Origin: Reticulitermes lucifugus
Lineage: Eukaryota; Arthropoda; Insecta; Blattodea; Rhinotermitidae
Assembly (NCBI GenBank): GCA_026260175.1
Contig: JAKCWW010001238.1
Coordinates: 1-60,051, forward strand
Length of the DNA: 60,051 nucleotides
Direction: 5' to 3'
Program-made: the position numbers and the translations under genes
Notes under the pieces: generated by a model
What the model was told of the DNA's origin: nothing
Database searches by the model: none
Seen by the model: only the letters and a program-made list of their open reading frames with translations
In this document: positions 24,346-36,137 of the stretch, piece after piece
How the letters are laid out: every line of letters starts with the position of its first letter
How positions within the stretch are numbered: the first letter of the stretch is position 1

Positions 24346-25140
24346 CACAGTTCCGCCTATAACAAGCAGAAGTAACAGTTACGACACCGAAAAATGTCAC
24401 AACCTCAGTGCCTAGAGAATCTAATCTCTAAAGAATTACATATCTGTACTGTATGCACAATGATCACTGTAACAATCCACTTATACCTTTAAACAAAGCG
24501 TTAAAGGATTCTAAGACGGTATATAAAAAGAAATGCTAATTCTTAACGATCTGGTGGGCCCTTTTAAGAGAATTAACTGTATCACTGGACGTCCCATTCC
24601 CTCTTTTCGCCCGAACATGAAAACAGTTCGAGTCGTTGATTGGTGGTATTAAAAAAGTCAAAAGACAAACACCAGCCACACTTATGACCTCAGATACTGT
24701 ACATTTACAGGGCAGCTTTTGATGTGCCGCTGTGAAAAAGTATAACGCACTCCAAAAATCGCAGTCAACGTAATGGGAACTTGGGGAACGAAATACTGCA
24801 GATATTAATTACATATTTTTTTACTTAGTTAAATGAACCTTCTGTCAACACATATTGTCATAACCTCACTTTTTACGTAAAATGTTCTTTGGTCCGCCCT
24901 TGCGTAAGTTTGTCGAATTTAGATGCGCCAAACTACACATGGCTACCAGACTCAACATTCACAAACATTTATTAGGCTTGTGTTGGCAAGCGGGAGAGAA
25001 AATCGGTCGATTGGAAAAGCAGATGAAAAACATATAATGGCCCAAGAGGCAAAGAAATATATAAGGTAAACTGGAGTTACATACTGTCTGATCACACGCG
25101 ACGCGATGATATTTTAGAATAACCAAAAACTTAAAAATAA
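24346..25140. other. no feature seen
   Basis: AT-rich non-coding sequence. Confidence 0.4.
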
Positions 25141-25190
25141 CTATACTTTGTACTTGAAAGCAGCATGTTCCTCCGAAACTTCGAAAAATT
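25141..25190 (+). ncRNA. hammerhead-like relic, 3' half only
   Basis: Carries GCAGCATGTTCCTCCGAAACTTCG, the 3' half of the GGAGG-helix motif, with GAAA at 25175-25178. The CUGANGA side is replaced by TACTTGAAAG. Inactive. Confidence 0.35.
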
Positions 25191-25302
25191 TCTGCCAGAA
25201 GACCCTCTGTCATACAGTCCACAATCATATGGATACAGACCTACAGAAGTAATTGGAAACAACATGAAACAACACAGGTAATATATGTATAGTGTAACAT
25301 TG

Positions 25303-25796
25303 AGGCGCGTTCGCGTAACCATTCTTGCCTTGGAAAAACAATAAGTATTACACATTCTGAGTGTGTCTGTAGCCTTAGTTATCCAGCATGAAATGCGCAT
25401 GCGCCGTATTATAGGGCCTATTTTCATTTGTGGCCCGTCTGGTTCTAACAAATGTTTCCACATTGTCTCACAAACGGCATGATTTTCGGAAAAACGTTAT
25501 TGAATATAAAATTTGTGTTTTCATTTTCTATACTAACTTTGTCTGAAACATTTCTCATTCTAAGAAGAATTCAGCGAGATATTATCATAATTGTACATAG
25601 GTTTTCATGTAAAGTACCCGTTATTCTTGTCATATTTAATGTAACTTGAATTTTCTAGACACATTTTCGAAAAATATGCAAATATCAAATTTCATGAAAA
25701 TACGTCCAGTGGGAGCCGAGTTGTTCCATGAGGAGGGACAGACAGACGGATATGACGAAGTTAACAATCGCCTTTCACAATTCTGGGAACGCGCCT
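25303..25796. mobile_element. TIR element F, copy 3 (full length, inverted orientation)
   Basis: AGGCGCGTTCGC at one end and GAACGCGCCT at the other. The body, read from the minus strand, matches 18301-18812 through GAACAACTCGGCTCCCACTG, TCGCTGAATTCTTCT and GCGCATGCGCAT. The 110-codon minus frame at 25131-25463 is a repeat translation (MKIGPIIRRMRISCWITKAT). Confidence 0.8.
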
Positions 25797-25805
25797 AAAA
25801 ATGCT

Positions 25806-25880
25806 ACTGTCTTCTGAGATGTGACGCCGTGTCGCCTGGTAGAATTATACCGACGATTCAAATTTTTCTACATCTATCAA
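25806..25880. repeat. fragment of GGAGG-helix family flank
   Basis: Contains GACGCCGTGTCGCCTGGTAG and TACCGACG, the sequence that abuts the hammerhead-like motif in the copies at 23469 and 57230. The motif itself is lost. Confidence 0.45.
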
Positions 25881-26379
25881 GAAGACAGGTAGTCGCCCAT
25901 CGACCCTGACTACCGAGGCAACAAGTTCCGCACTGGTACACTTCTGTCAGAACGCAAGGCGTCACACACCCAAATATAGCTATCTTCACAGAATCGCCGT
26001 GGGAACCTTGACTCTAACAGCACGCAGAATGGTAAACAGCAGATTACGGCCTGTGGGGAGACAGAACTTGAGAAGACCACGAAGAGCCTAATAACCGGCA
26101 AGATGATGAGAATGAGACGCACCCGGATAAACAGAATAATTAAAGCAAACCTACAAGCGCACTTATCACATTCATCTCCTGCTCTAAATGTTTCTCTGCA
26201 AGTCAATAACATATAATGCAATGGAGGCACAAATATTTATTTCCTGTGACTAGCTTCTTCTGCCTCCAGTGATTTCTTACGCCATCCACACTTTCTGTAG
26301 TCCTATACGTACAAATGTTCGTTACACACAAATTTCACTACCAACGAGTTGCACAATGTTTTATATTTATTACACAAAG

Positions 26380-26422
26380 CTCCTACATGTTTCGGCCATA
26401 TAACCTGGCCATCTTCAGGGAG
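26380..26422 (-). ncRNA. hammerhead-like ribozyme motif (GUA), near intact
   Basis: Minus strand in order: helix I CUCC (26422-26419), CUGAAGA (26418-26412), one extra U, helix II GGCCA / UGGCC with a 7-nt loop, GAAA (26393-26390), the short self-complementary ACAUGU, the triplet GUA (26386-26384), then GGAG closing helix I. All conserved core bases are present. Helix III is minimal, as in the dimer-acting hammerheads known from Penelope-like elements. Activity is untested. Confidence 0.65.
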
Positions 26423-26990
26423 TTACAAGTTTGGTCGACGTGTACAGTGTATATAGCAACTTGTCACAGATAACTGGCAGAACATATATATATATATAAT
26501 ATAACTGGAATACAATTATGATGATTGTAACTTTATATATCGAGAATACATATATATATATATATATATATATAGGTAATTATAATGTTAAAATCGTTTT
26601 CTAATTTATCTTAAAAAGTTATAGGTATCAAAGTATTAAAAGCAATGCCCCGTATTCATTCATGGTGCACACTCGGATTACCTAACAACGGATATCCTAT
26701 CCAGTTTATATAGATGAAAAAGTGCCAGCACCACAGATGTTAGGATACGGAGCATTACTTTTAATACATTTAACACTTTTAATACTTATAACTTCTTAAG
26801 ATCAATTAAAATACAGTTTTAACATTATACCCGCCTATTTATATATTCACGATTTATATATTGACAATCATCATTGTGTTCTTATTACATTATATTATAT
26901 ATGTATATAGTTTGCCAATTATTTAACAAGTTGCCATATATGTATGTTGTATATGTATATGTATGTTGTACACTTCGACCAAACTTGTAG

Positions 26991-27034
26991 CTCCCTGAAG
27001 ATGGCCAGGATATATGGGCGAAATATGTAGAAGC
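26991..27034 (+). ncRNA. hammerhead-like ribozyme motif (GUA), partly eroded
   Basis: Plus strand: CUCC, CUGAAGA (26995-27001), extra U, GGCC..GGGC helix II, GAAA (27020-27023), UAUGUA with the triplet GUA (27027-27029), then GAAGC, where the other arm has GGAGC. Helix I is weakened by this change. It is the mirror of the motif at 26380-26422. Confidence 0.5.
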
Positions 27035-27168
27035 TTTATGTAATAAATATAAGAATATTGTGCAACTAGTTGGTAGTGAAATTTGTGTGTATCAGACTGT
27101 TGCACGGAAGATGTACAACATCAAATACATAAATGTTCGTTAATTCATTTTGTAAATAAAAGTTAAGG

Positions 27169-27335
27169 CAGGGGTGCACGAATTCCGGGTGCCAGCTAGC
27201 TGCGTCGACTAAATTTAGTACGGTGGCAACTAATATTTGTGGGTCCTCAGTATGGAAAATGCTTTATGTCACCCTACTGGTGCCTAGAATTTTGACATGG
27301 CTTCTAGATTATTTCGGAAAATTTGTGCAACCCTG
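27169..27335. mobile_element. hAT-like MITE E, copy with TSD
   Basis: The ends are CAGGGGTGCACGAATT and, reversed from the right, CAGGGTTGCACAAATT. Flanking 8-mers AGTTAAGG (27161-27168) and AGTTAAGC (27336-27343) match at 7 of 8. The body holds CTAATATTTGTGGGTCCTCAG and CACCCTACTGGTGCCTAGAA, shared with copies at 33165, 45400 and 49734. 167 bp, non-coding. Confidence 0.8.
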
Positions 27336-27424
27336 AGTTAAGCCTATCATACGAAGTAAAAACAAAACTCATTCTTTTAAGATTTGAAGTTTTCATGATG
27401 GTGAATATGAGCTTCATTATGTGT

Positions 27425-27500
27425 GGAATGTGATGCCGTGTAGTCTTGTAGATAGGCACACACGTTTCGAACGATTCTTACTGACTCCACCTTCGGCAAA
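27425..27500 (-). ncRNA. hammerhead-like relic, GGAGG-type flank
   Basis: Minus strand: CCGAAGG in place of CUGAAGA, GGAGTCAGTAAGAATCGTTC, GAAA (27468-27465), then CGTGTGTGCC and a flank ending GACTACACGGCATCAC, the typical neighbour of this family. Core and helix II are eroded. The 65-codon minus frame across it is a repeat translation. Confidence 0.4.
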
Positions 27501-30458
27501 TTATGCTGCCGATGGCTGCACCATTTCCCTCTGAAATGTTGTTCCTTACTCAAGAGAATGCAGTTGACCTGCACAGCGTGGGTAGGGTCCCTTCACAGTC
27601 GCGACGACGGTCGGGGTACAACATACAGATCCTGTCAAAAACATAGTCTCTAACACTGCATGACCTTTAAACTGGTCACCATTTTTAGGCGTTTTGTTTA
27701 TGCACAGCTCTAACCACATAACACACGACAGAAAATAAAAGCATTATCTCACACTCACAAAACACGACTGCACTTCAGCTCAATGTGCTTTTAACTGCAA
27801 TGCATCGGTTACTGGTCACAAACAAAGAAAGGTCGGCTTTCCCCAGCGCAATCAGCTGCTAAAGTCAACTGCAAACTCGTCAGTCACCATCAGTACCTTT
27901 CTGCCACACTAAACTATGTTGCATTCCGAACGACAGTAATCTTTATCAACCGACGGACATACTGCTGCATAATAAGTATGTACTTAATGCTCTAGAAATA
28001 AGGTATATTCCCCTTTTCAAAGACCGAACATAAAATACTTGGAATAAACGCTTTGAAACGCCAGAATAGTGTCTAGTCCCTGGCAATGCCCGTATACAAA
28101 TAATTCAGTGCGTCTTCTCTTCACACAATCATGTGAAAGTGACCGGAAACAACCACCAAATTAAAGGGAATATGAGTAGGTCTAATCAACGGTCATTTCC
28201 TGTTCTCGGAATTTTGCACAGCAAAAAACAACAGGAAAATTATTTTAATGTCTAAATGCCCGTTCGATCAATACTCGGCATGAAATGAGGCAATATCAGC
28301 ATGGCACAGTCGACAAGCACTTCTTCCCCACATGCAGCAATAGACAGTTATGGGCACGCTAAGAGAAGGCGCGAAGTATATCCTGGCGGATGGTAAAGTA
28401 ACCACGCGCATGCGCACTACACTTACTGAACAATATTTCTGTCTCACATATGTCATTTCTGTCCGATGACGTTCCCCTATACCGCAGGAAAGTTGACTGA
28501 TGTTTTGAGGATGCAGCGTAGCGTAAAGTTCCTCCCGCCCCGCCTATGCAGCTCTGGCTACTTCTCGTGGCGTGCCCACAGTAACATACGCCATAAAGAA
28601 TTCAATAAAACTGGGGACCTAATGCGGTACTTATCAACATCCCGTCAAATGTAATAAGCATAATCAAATTTAGCACTTGTAACAAACCGAGCAGGACAAA
28701 GTCCTTCTTAAGAAACGGTCAGCCGCTCGCACGGTAAAGTCACTCCCCCCTTTTATGGAATCAAAAGCATTACAGTATTCAAAAAATCCCGGCACTAGAT
28801 CTATCCTGCGCCAGACAAGTAAGTTCCGAATTCCATTTATTTAATATCCACTTCAATATTATTCCCCTATCCACGTCTAGTTCTCCCAAATTATCTCCTC
28901 TCTTCAGATATTCTAATGAAAATTGTGTGCTCAATTCCCAATGCTCCCGTTCATGCTACATACCCCGTTCACCTCATTCTCCATGATTACATAAAGCGAA
29001 TAATAAAGTTTTGTAAAGAGTAATTTGTCACTTTTAAAAGCTTCGATATTAAACCAATAATTTTACATTTCATCGAGAGTATTAATATGCAGTAAATCCT
29101 TCAGTGTTTCATTTTCTTATCTTCCAAAGGAATCAAGAGTACAGGGAGATGCAGGTTGCCTCAAAGTATTCAAAAGATGGTAGCAGCGTTTACCTCTAAC
29201 AACGTTGGCATATCCCTACCAAGCTACACGGTGTCATAACACAGAAGGTAGCAGTATGGGCCTCCACCGCAAATAAATCCTAAAATCTTTTATATTAATT
29301 TATTTGTTTAGAAGCAGACAAGAAGTGTGGTGTATTTGCACGTAGAAGGGAAAAGGCAAACATTTTAAACATTTTTACTCCATTATTTGTATCCCGAAAA
29401 TTGGCTATATAACCAAAGTGGTTTGAACAAAAATGTTAAAATTCCAATACAAATCGAATACTTCTCTTTCATTTTGCTGAAAACCAATACTGCGTACAAC
29501 CAAAATATGTAATTAATTTCAAAACCGAAGTAATATTTCACTGTGGTATTGCCGTCTAGGGCACAGCGGACTCTCAAACCATTTTCCATTATGATCGAAT
29601 GAAAGTATTCTGGCTTTTCGGCTCAGCTCTATGTTACAGCACACGTGATCATACTCTGAAACAACCAGTGACACATGCTGGCCTTTGATGAAGAGGCATG
29701 GTAGGCCTAGAATCAAAATCTGTTGAAACCTATGGGTTGAGGACTGCAGTCTTCATATAGGCTACTGCGTCACTAGCTAACCGCAGCGTCAACTAGCGGT
29801 TCTCTAGACCCTTTAAAATGAAGATGACGCGGCGTCATTATCGCACACGAACGGTGTCCTCAGCAACACTGCCATAAAAACGTCATTACTAGAAACCTAT
29901 GTTTTGCAGCATTATTTCTTCTCAACCACAGAACTGCAAGCGAAAAAAATGTCAGTGCTTAATCAAATATGTTGTATATTGAAAACCAATGCATTGATAC
30001 CAATGCAACTTTCGGGATCCAATATTCGTGTTATTTGAAATATTTTAAATAAGGTTTATAGCCTTCGCAGCGAACAAACTTCATGACATAGACCCTGATT
30101 ATGCTGCTAGAGCAGCTCTGAGACATGTTGGATTTTAGCTCATCACAGACCCTACTGACATACTGAGAGCAATACAGTGAGTAAAATATTCTAAGCCAAT
30201 CAATATACATTTGTCAGTGACAAATGTTCTGTACATATTCCTTGACAGGAATAATATTTCTCAGAAAATTTCCGGAGAGAACAGCGCAGAAAATAATTAT
30301 GTACACAGAAAACGAGATCAAAAATTCAAGTTGAATATCGTCTCAAATTCTCATGAACTTCCTTTATCAGGGCTCAATGGTTTCCATTTAAGAGGTAAAT
30401 TACAGATATTTGTAATTAGAAATTCTCATTTATAATTAGAAATATTTTTGAATTGACG
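27501..30458. other. no gene identified; eroded repeat flanks at 29219-29250 and 29810
   Basis: Mostly unrecognised AT-rich sequence. Two short pieces, GCTACACGGTGTCATAACACAGAAGG near 29224 and GATGACGCGGCGTCATTATC near 29822, look like flanks of the GGAGG-helix repeat. CGCGCATGCGCAC at about 28406 is a short palindromic CpG-rich site. I see no gene. Confidence 0.35.
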
Positions 30459-30493
30459 TAGTGAGGGCTAATGTTTGGCCGAAATATGTAGTC
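30459..30493 (+). ncRNA. hammerhead-like relic
   Basis: GTAGTGAGGGCTAATGTTTGGCCGAAATATGTAGTC: helix II GGC/GGCC-like pairing, GAAA and the UAUGUA triplet region are visible, but the CUGANGA box is degraded. Confidence 0.35.
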
Positions 30494-30596
30494 AAGTTTC
30501 GTATCAACTTATAAAAGTAACCTGTTATTGTACTGAAACTCGAATTTATATTTATTCATTTGTATCAAATAAACACAGCGTGTTACGGCCTAATTG

Positions 30597-30875
30597 TCTC
30601 CTCTAGTATTTGTTCTGTGGCTCAACAGCTCAAATCGGGCCTAGGCCGCCTCATTGTTGAGGTTTCTAGATCACACACAATTAGACGCACACAACCGGTA
30701 GGACTCCTCTGAACGACTGATCAGCTCCCGCAGAGGCCGCTACCTTCACTATACACAACAAAGAGAAGAGACAAACATCCGTGTCATCGGCGGGATTCGA
30801 ACCAGTAATTCCAGCAATCAAGAGGCTGCAGACACGTCTTAGACCGCACGGCCAACAGGAAGGGCTTGACTAGTA
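30597..30875 (-). mobile_element. SINE-C copy (tRNA-derived)
   Basis: The minus strand starts near 30872 with GGCCGTGCGGTCTAAGACGTGTC (A-box-like) and GGTTCGAATCCCGCC (B-box). It then runs through a body ending in CCTCAACAATGAGGCGG and CCTAGGCCCG. It matches the copy at 47118-47385 along its full length. The head resembles a tRNA with a long variable arm (Leu or Ser type). Confidence 0.75.
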
Positions 30876-31729
30876 TTAGGATAAGAAATATTAGGCTCTG
30901 CCACTATCACAGTGTTATAAGAAAAAGCAAATAAACAAGAACGGAAGGAAGTATCAACACATGTCGAAACTATCCGGCAAATAAATCCGTGACTTAAACA
31001 TCAGCATGACAAAGGAGAATAGACAAACGGAGTAGCGGTTGAAGCGGTAACAAATACACCACGTCTGCTAAAATAATCTGTAAACCAAAACACATTTGTT
31101 CATAAAGAACTCCTGCTGATTCTTCATGTCCTGGGAAACCCTCTCTTGCGGTGATTTGCAAATAACAACAAAGACCACAGAGGCTCGCGCAGCTGGTTCA
31201 GACCGCTGCAGCGGAACGATGATTACCACGAGCTGATGGGACGCTTTAAAACAGATAACCACAGACTTTTCTTTGATCACAGCAACAACCAGCAGTAGCC
31301 CACCCCCATCCCGAGTGACGTTTGTGTTCCATCAACTCCAAGCCACAGCCATACGTTGTAGTTTGTTTGAAGCGCGTTTGAAAATTCTTTTATTACAAGC
31401 CGACAGATCAAAATTGAAGCAATGTTATGAATGGAAGGGGAGAGGGAAGGTATATTGTCAGCAGCTTTACTACCCCTTTCACTGGCCTCAAAAACAGACA
31501 CACTTTGTTTTCGAAGACACCACAATTGACAATATTCGTCATTCAATATTGATTATGGAAGGGAGTACACATTTCGTCATATCGATGACAGGTCCTGTGC
31601 TATGGCATGGTGACATGTAAACTGCATTTCATATGACACTGAAATATGAAGAACTGGGGAAAACTAGTCACTACTAAATATCACTGCACACATTAACAAA
31701 CCAACATCTTTAATCTATATACATATTAT
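30876..31729. other. no gene identified
   Basis: Open frames of 115 (plus, 31273-31620) and 89 codons (minus, 31277-31546) overlap each other on opposite strands. Neither has recognisable motifs. Confidence 0.35.
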
Positions 31730-31769
31730 TTTCCGACACCTTTCGGATTTAGGACCATCTTCAGGAAAA
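31730..31769 (-). ncRNA. hammerhead-like motif (GUC), core intact
   Basis: Minus strand: helix I UUUUC (31769-31765) with GGAAA (31734-31730), five pairs including one G-U; CUGAAGA (31764-31758); extra U; a weak helix II GG..CC; GAAA (31744-31741); triplet GUC (31737-31735). The core is complete but helices II and III are poor. It lies in a region sharing the ACCAAC..flank of the fold-back element. Confidence 0.5.
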
Positions 31770-33164
31770 TCGTTTCTACATTAGAATCAATGGAAATACC
31801 GACGTTAAAACATCAGTAAGAATTACGATCATAGCGTACATAGCATACACGCGAAAATAAAATAATGCGAAAAAAATTCTTCGAATAATTTATGAATTAA
31901 AAGTATTTTGTAACGAACTGTAATTATTATAATATTAATGAGAACGGATTAACATGTCATATAAAATTAATCTGCAAGTGGTCATTTGGTAGACCTTCGT
32001 ATAGTTCTTTTTTTTAGATTAGTACGTTCTACTTAATATTTTCATTTTAATATGTAGTGTTTTTGATCTGGGAAATGATTATTCCTATAGTACCATCATA
32101 CGTTTCTAGTTTTTTGTTACAGTTATTGTTATACGCTATATTTCTCGTTTTATAATTAATTTTAATGCTTGTTTTTCAGTGTCCTTAGTGTGTGATGGGT
32201 TCTACGTGGTAGCGTATTTTCATGACGTGTTGTTAAATACGTATTACCGTACAAATCAGTGGGAGTTCAAAGTTACGTCGAAACTTCTGGGGCGATTTTG
32301 TGTTAATGCTTCGGAAGTGTTAAGGAATACTTATTTATTAAAGCGTACTACTATATTATGTAATTTTAACAGTTTGCCATTAACTGGATTACACAGTACA
32401 CGGTTTAACATGAGTATTTTAAAGAATTTGGGAAAATTTCGCATAGCGTAAATAATTACGGCGGGTTCGGTCACTTACATTCCGTTATCTCTAAAATTGA
32501 AAGATTTGCGGAGAAAGTGCAAAGGCCATGAACTGTGTGTTTAATTCTCTCTTAAACGTCTGATCAATAAACTTTTCGTTCCGGTAAATGTTTAGCGAGT
32601 TATGCGCAAGTAACGCTTGAAATGCGCGCACAAAAGCGAAGTGTCAATTACACTGTCAGATTATAACCAAACTGGAAAATGTCGACAAATAACACAACAA
32701 TTCAATCCAAAGTCTCAGGAAAATCAGTTCAGCTATTCTACACTCGTTACAAGCAAAGAGAAGCTGAAATGCTCCTTCATGTAACGCGCCAATAAAGTAA
32801 CTGTTCCTAGCAACCAGTGTTGCGTGAAATTGTCTCAGCAAAACGCCAGAAATATTTGGAGTCAACTTCTCTAGAACACACCAAGGTAAGAACGTACACA
32901 ATTAATGTCTGAACCCGAAGAGTATATAAACGAAACTCTGCCCTCACATCAACTGGAGCCATATTACTTTTGAGTTTTATCTGGATAGTGACGTCCTTCT
33001 CACAAATGGGACAGCACTGAGCCCCTCTGTCGAAAAAACCTAAAGCAGAAAATTACGACGACTGAGAAACGGGAAAAGAGTAAAGTTTAAGAAAAGTGCA
33101 CTATTTAGTACCAGAGGAATGTAAGGGAAATAGTTTTGTGGCTTTCGATTTCTATCTATGAAAT
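31770..33164. other. no gene identified
   Basis: AT-rich non-coding sequence. TATATAAA at 32923-32930 is an isolated TATA-like string without further promoter support. Confidence 0.4.
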
Positions 33165-33305
33165 TTTCACGGTGACGACTAACATTTGTGGATCATCAGT
33201 ATGGAACTTGCTTCATTTCACCCTTCTGGCAGCTAGAACTTTGAAGTGGCTCCTAGACATATGGGAAATTTTTGCGCCCTGGTCCTTTTACATACTACGA
33301 CATTT
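33165..33305. mobile_element. hAT-like MITE E, diverged copy
   Basis: CTAACATTTGTGGATCATCAG, CACCCTTCTGGCAGCTAGAA and a GCGCCCTGG end align to the E family. The left terminal repeat is eroded. It lies in the intron about 750 bp downstream (transcript sense) of the Ddr exon. Confidence 0.55.
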
Positions 33306-34052
33306 CACAATTTTTCCCCGAAGTCCGCTTCATTTATACAAACAAACAAACATCTCGTGCACACAGAAGCACGCGCACACCGTCCTTCACATATAACTGC
33401 CAATAACCAACATGACTACCCTAAAAATTCGACGTTATAATTATACTATACCTACTAAGGAAAGGTAAGAATGCTGTACTTAACATTAAAGGGAATTTTC
33501 AATTAATTTTCGACGGTAATTATTTTATGCGTGAAAGTTTGCACATGTCGAGGCCGTTTGACGATTAACGCATAACACAGCATGTGGTGTTAGATTTGTT
33601 GCGAAAAATTTATGTACTCGACTGTAAGGATATTTTATCTCTCTTTTCAGATTATTTATTTTGAGCTGTTAAAGTTCCTTTCATTTACTTCCTTGTAAGC
33701 GTGTTAAGTTAGGTAATTCCATCAGACACTGACAGTCTCTTGAATGTGCCAGTACGTATGTTTGGAGGCCATCTCTTTGACAATGAGAACTGCCAGTAGG
33801 TAAAAGAAAGTACATATCGACACCGTACGAACATGAACGACTCAGGCCATCTGACATTAGAAGTCACTACATACCCTGTGAGTGAATAACATACACACCT
33901 ACACGTAGTCAGTAAGTAAAAATTCACACACGCAAATCAAAGTATGGAGACCTAAACCAAATCTTGAGTAATAATTCTCTCCCACTTCAGTTGTTCGAAG
34001 TTATGTTGAGCAAGCGGCTCACTCTACGTCACTTTATGGGTTACATACTTAC
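33306..34052. other. intron sequence 3' of the Ddr exon
   Basis: No further exon found. The first bases on the minus strand, GTAAGTATGT (34052-34043), are the donor site. Confidence 0.5.
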
Positions 34053-34284
34053 CTCTTCGCCTTTGATGTCCCTGTACCGAACCCACTTCCCCAGACGTGG
34101 TCGCCAGTATTCTAATAAGTACGCCTCGGCAAATTCAACACCTTGGCCGTTCCCGAACCTGCCTTGTGTCTCTGTCGCCGTGATGATGTGGACAGAGTGC
34201 AGGTCAATCTCCAGCCATTCCTTTGGTTCCTTTGTGATTTGATTCTTGGGGCACCAGGCGCCTCCGTGACTTTCAGTCCGCAGA
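34053..34284 (-). CDS. Ddr: discoidin domain receptor (Ddr-like) exon
   Basis: This exon encodes the central part of an extracellular discoidin (F5/8 type C) domain of a Ddr-type receptor tyrosine kinase. In vertebrates DDR1 and DDR2 are collagen receptors at the plasma membrane; insects have related Ddr genes. The 232-nt exon starts after a TTTTGTTTTAG acceptor (34286-34285) in phase 2 and ends in phase 0 at GAAGAG|GTAAGTATGT. It encodes 77 whole codons. Visible family motifs in order: GGAWCPKNQI, KEWLEIDLHSVHIITATETQ, GRFGNGQGVEFAEAY, LLEYWRPRLGKWVRYRD and IKGEE. Human DDR2 has the equivalents GAWCPE, EFLQIDLHTLHFIT and TQGRHAGGHGIEFAP. The frame is intact, so the gene looks functional. The Met seen upstream of the acceptor is intronic. 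Other exons, including the kinase domain, are outside the window or unrecognised within it. Confidence 0.93.
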
Positions 34285-36137
34285 CTAAAACAAAACGTAA
34301 ACACGCTTCAGAATGTATTGCCTATTCTGATATTCAGCTTACAGCTAAAGAAATACTAGTTACTTATTCAGTTATATTTATGTATTGTTAATTTAACGAA
34401 GCTTTCGTTGAATCAAATTATACAGTGTCATGTGTTTGGATGACTGGTGAATAAATAATTGGCAGAGATCTGAAATGCAAATGCTGTAGTCATACCCTGA
34501 CAACCATCTGGAAAAACTGACAAAATGATGCTTCGTAAGGCCACATACGTCGCATCGAACTGTGAAGTTTTGTTACAATGTATAATAATGAAATGTTATG
34601 TAATAAAACTATTACAATTTGTAAAATAATCTGCTTAAAAGTAAGTCTATAGCACGGGTGAAATTGTTTTATCAACTGAGTTAGTCATACTGGCTTGCTG
34701 AGTGTACAAAATTATGATGATTATCGTAGTGTCCATAACATGTCTACGTGTAAGTTTGGAGATATAGTCACAGGTTAAAGTTAACTAACAGAAAGAACAA
34801 CCTTCCTTTATTTCTGGTAAGCTGCTTCAATCCTTGAAATACACCACAAGTAATTGTTCCTGTAGAGAATAATGTTAAGCGCAAGGCAACAGACTGCACG
34901 TAGAGTAATGTATATTCGAAAAAAAAAGCACGAGATTGCCGTCCCGAAGGAAGAAAGTCAGTTTCCGATAAAAAAATGTACCTTTAATTTCTTTAAACTA
35001 CTGTGCTCACTAAACGTAACGTTTGCTTTAAGATACAAAAGCTCCGATTTTCACCATGGAGCCAAATTATGGGTTTTGTACGGTTCTCACAAGCAGCATC
35101 GGTTACTTCCCTAAACAGAGTTAACTGGTTGACGCTTCTAAAGGAAACATTTTGTGTAAATAAACCATAGTAATTAATGATATAAGGCTATTTTATGTGT
35201 GAAAGCATAATTAAAATCCTTTACGGTAGATGGCTGTGTGTTATAATCTACACATTTTCGTAGGTCTAAGCTAGTTTCAAAGAACTCACTAGATATGTCT
35301 ATCGTGTGAAGGTCGTATATACCAGAACATATATTTAAATATACTGAATTATTGGAAATACTAAGTAATCAACTTCTAATTACTGCTACCGTTATTCAGA
35401 TCCGAGGATCTTTATTGTTTCCATCTTCGTATTTGTTCCAGTACACACACACCCGTTGTGTGAAACTAATATCTAGAGACATTCCTTTCAGGCTGGCTCA
35501 GACATTCTGAATGAAAAAGAAGTATTTACTTAGGGAATTCAACAAAAAGTTCTGAGGAAGAATATTCAAAACGCAATACCAATTTCACTTGAAGAACTAT
35601 TTCTACAGTTACATCGTTGATCTAACGCATTAATAACTGTATGTTGCAACTTCCACAGCAACACTTCCAAGTTTCCTCCCTGTAACAGGAGAGCTCTCGT
35701 TTGGTACCAGATGTCGGCTGGTTTTGAATCAACTCTTTCGCCGCATTCACTTAATTGAAAAAGTTTTGAGCCTACAGCTCGGGAGATTTAGTTATGAAAT
35801 GTGTTAACACGTCGAGACAACAAGATAGGAAAGCCTGTCTAACATGTCGTTTTGTTATGAGGTTTTATATATAAATCCTGAGGCAGTATAATAATTGCAA
35901 TGCCTGATGGTAGTCAGACAGCTTCTAAAACTATGGTAGCAAACACGTCATCAAACACCATGAGATATTACCTCATGTCAGTTATGTAAAGAGTGTCTAC
36001 AGATTTTGTAAGGAGGAATTTAAATTAAGGTTATGAAGAGTAATAATAAAGCAGAATCCTCTAAGGCCTGCGATTAAATATATTACGCTTATTATATGTA
36101 AGTTTTTATTACCAACTACTGCACAATAAATTTATAC
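34285..36137. other. intron sequence 5' of the Ddr exon, no exon found
   Basis: AT-rich sequence with short, unconvincing frames. I looked for the preceding Ddr exon (the start of the discoidin domain) and did not find it by eye. Confidence 0.4.

Larger units (their letters stand above)
26313..27142. mobile_element. fold-back element with two opposed hammerhead-like motifs
   Basis: The arms of about 380 bp are inverted copies: the left runs from ACAAATTTCACTACCAAC near 26326 through GTATTAAAAGCAATGCCCCG near 26635. The right is its complement through GTTGGTAGTGAAATTTGTGT near 27090. Each arm carries a hammerhead-like motif (26380-26422 minus and 26991-27034 plus). AATGTTCGTTA appears at 26314-26324 and 27132-27142, a possible target duplication. 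A long AT run lies in the left arm. No coding frame. It resembles a head-to-head pair of Penelope-type terminal repeats; that class is inference. Confidence 0.75.

Noticed and set aside
26480..26575. AT dinucleotide runs as an independent feature or origin
   Set aside because: They are part of the fold-back element arms and are ordinary AT microsatellites.
32923..32950. TATATAAA core promoter
   Set aside because: One TATA-like string in AT-rich DNA, with no initiator, CpG context or following exon.
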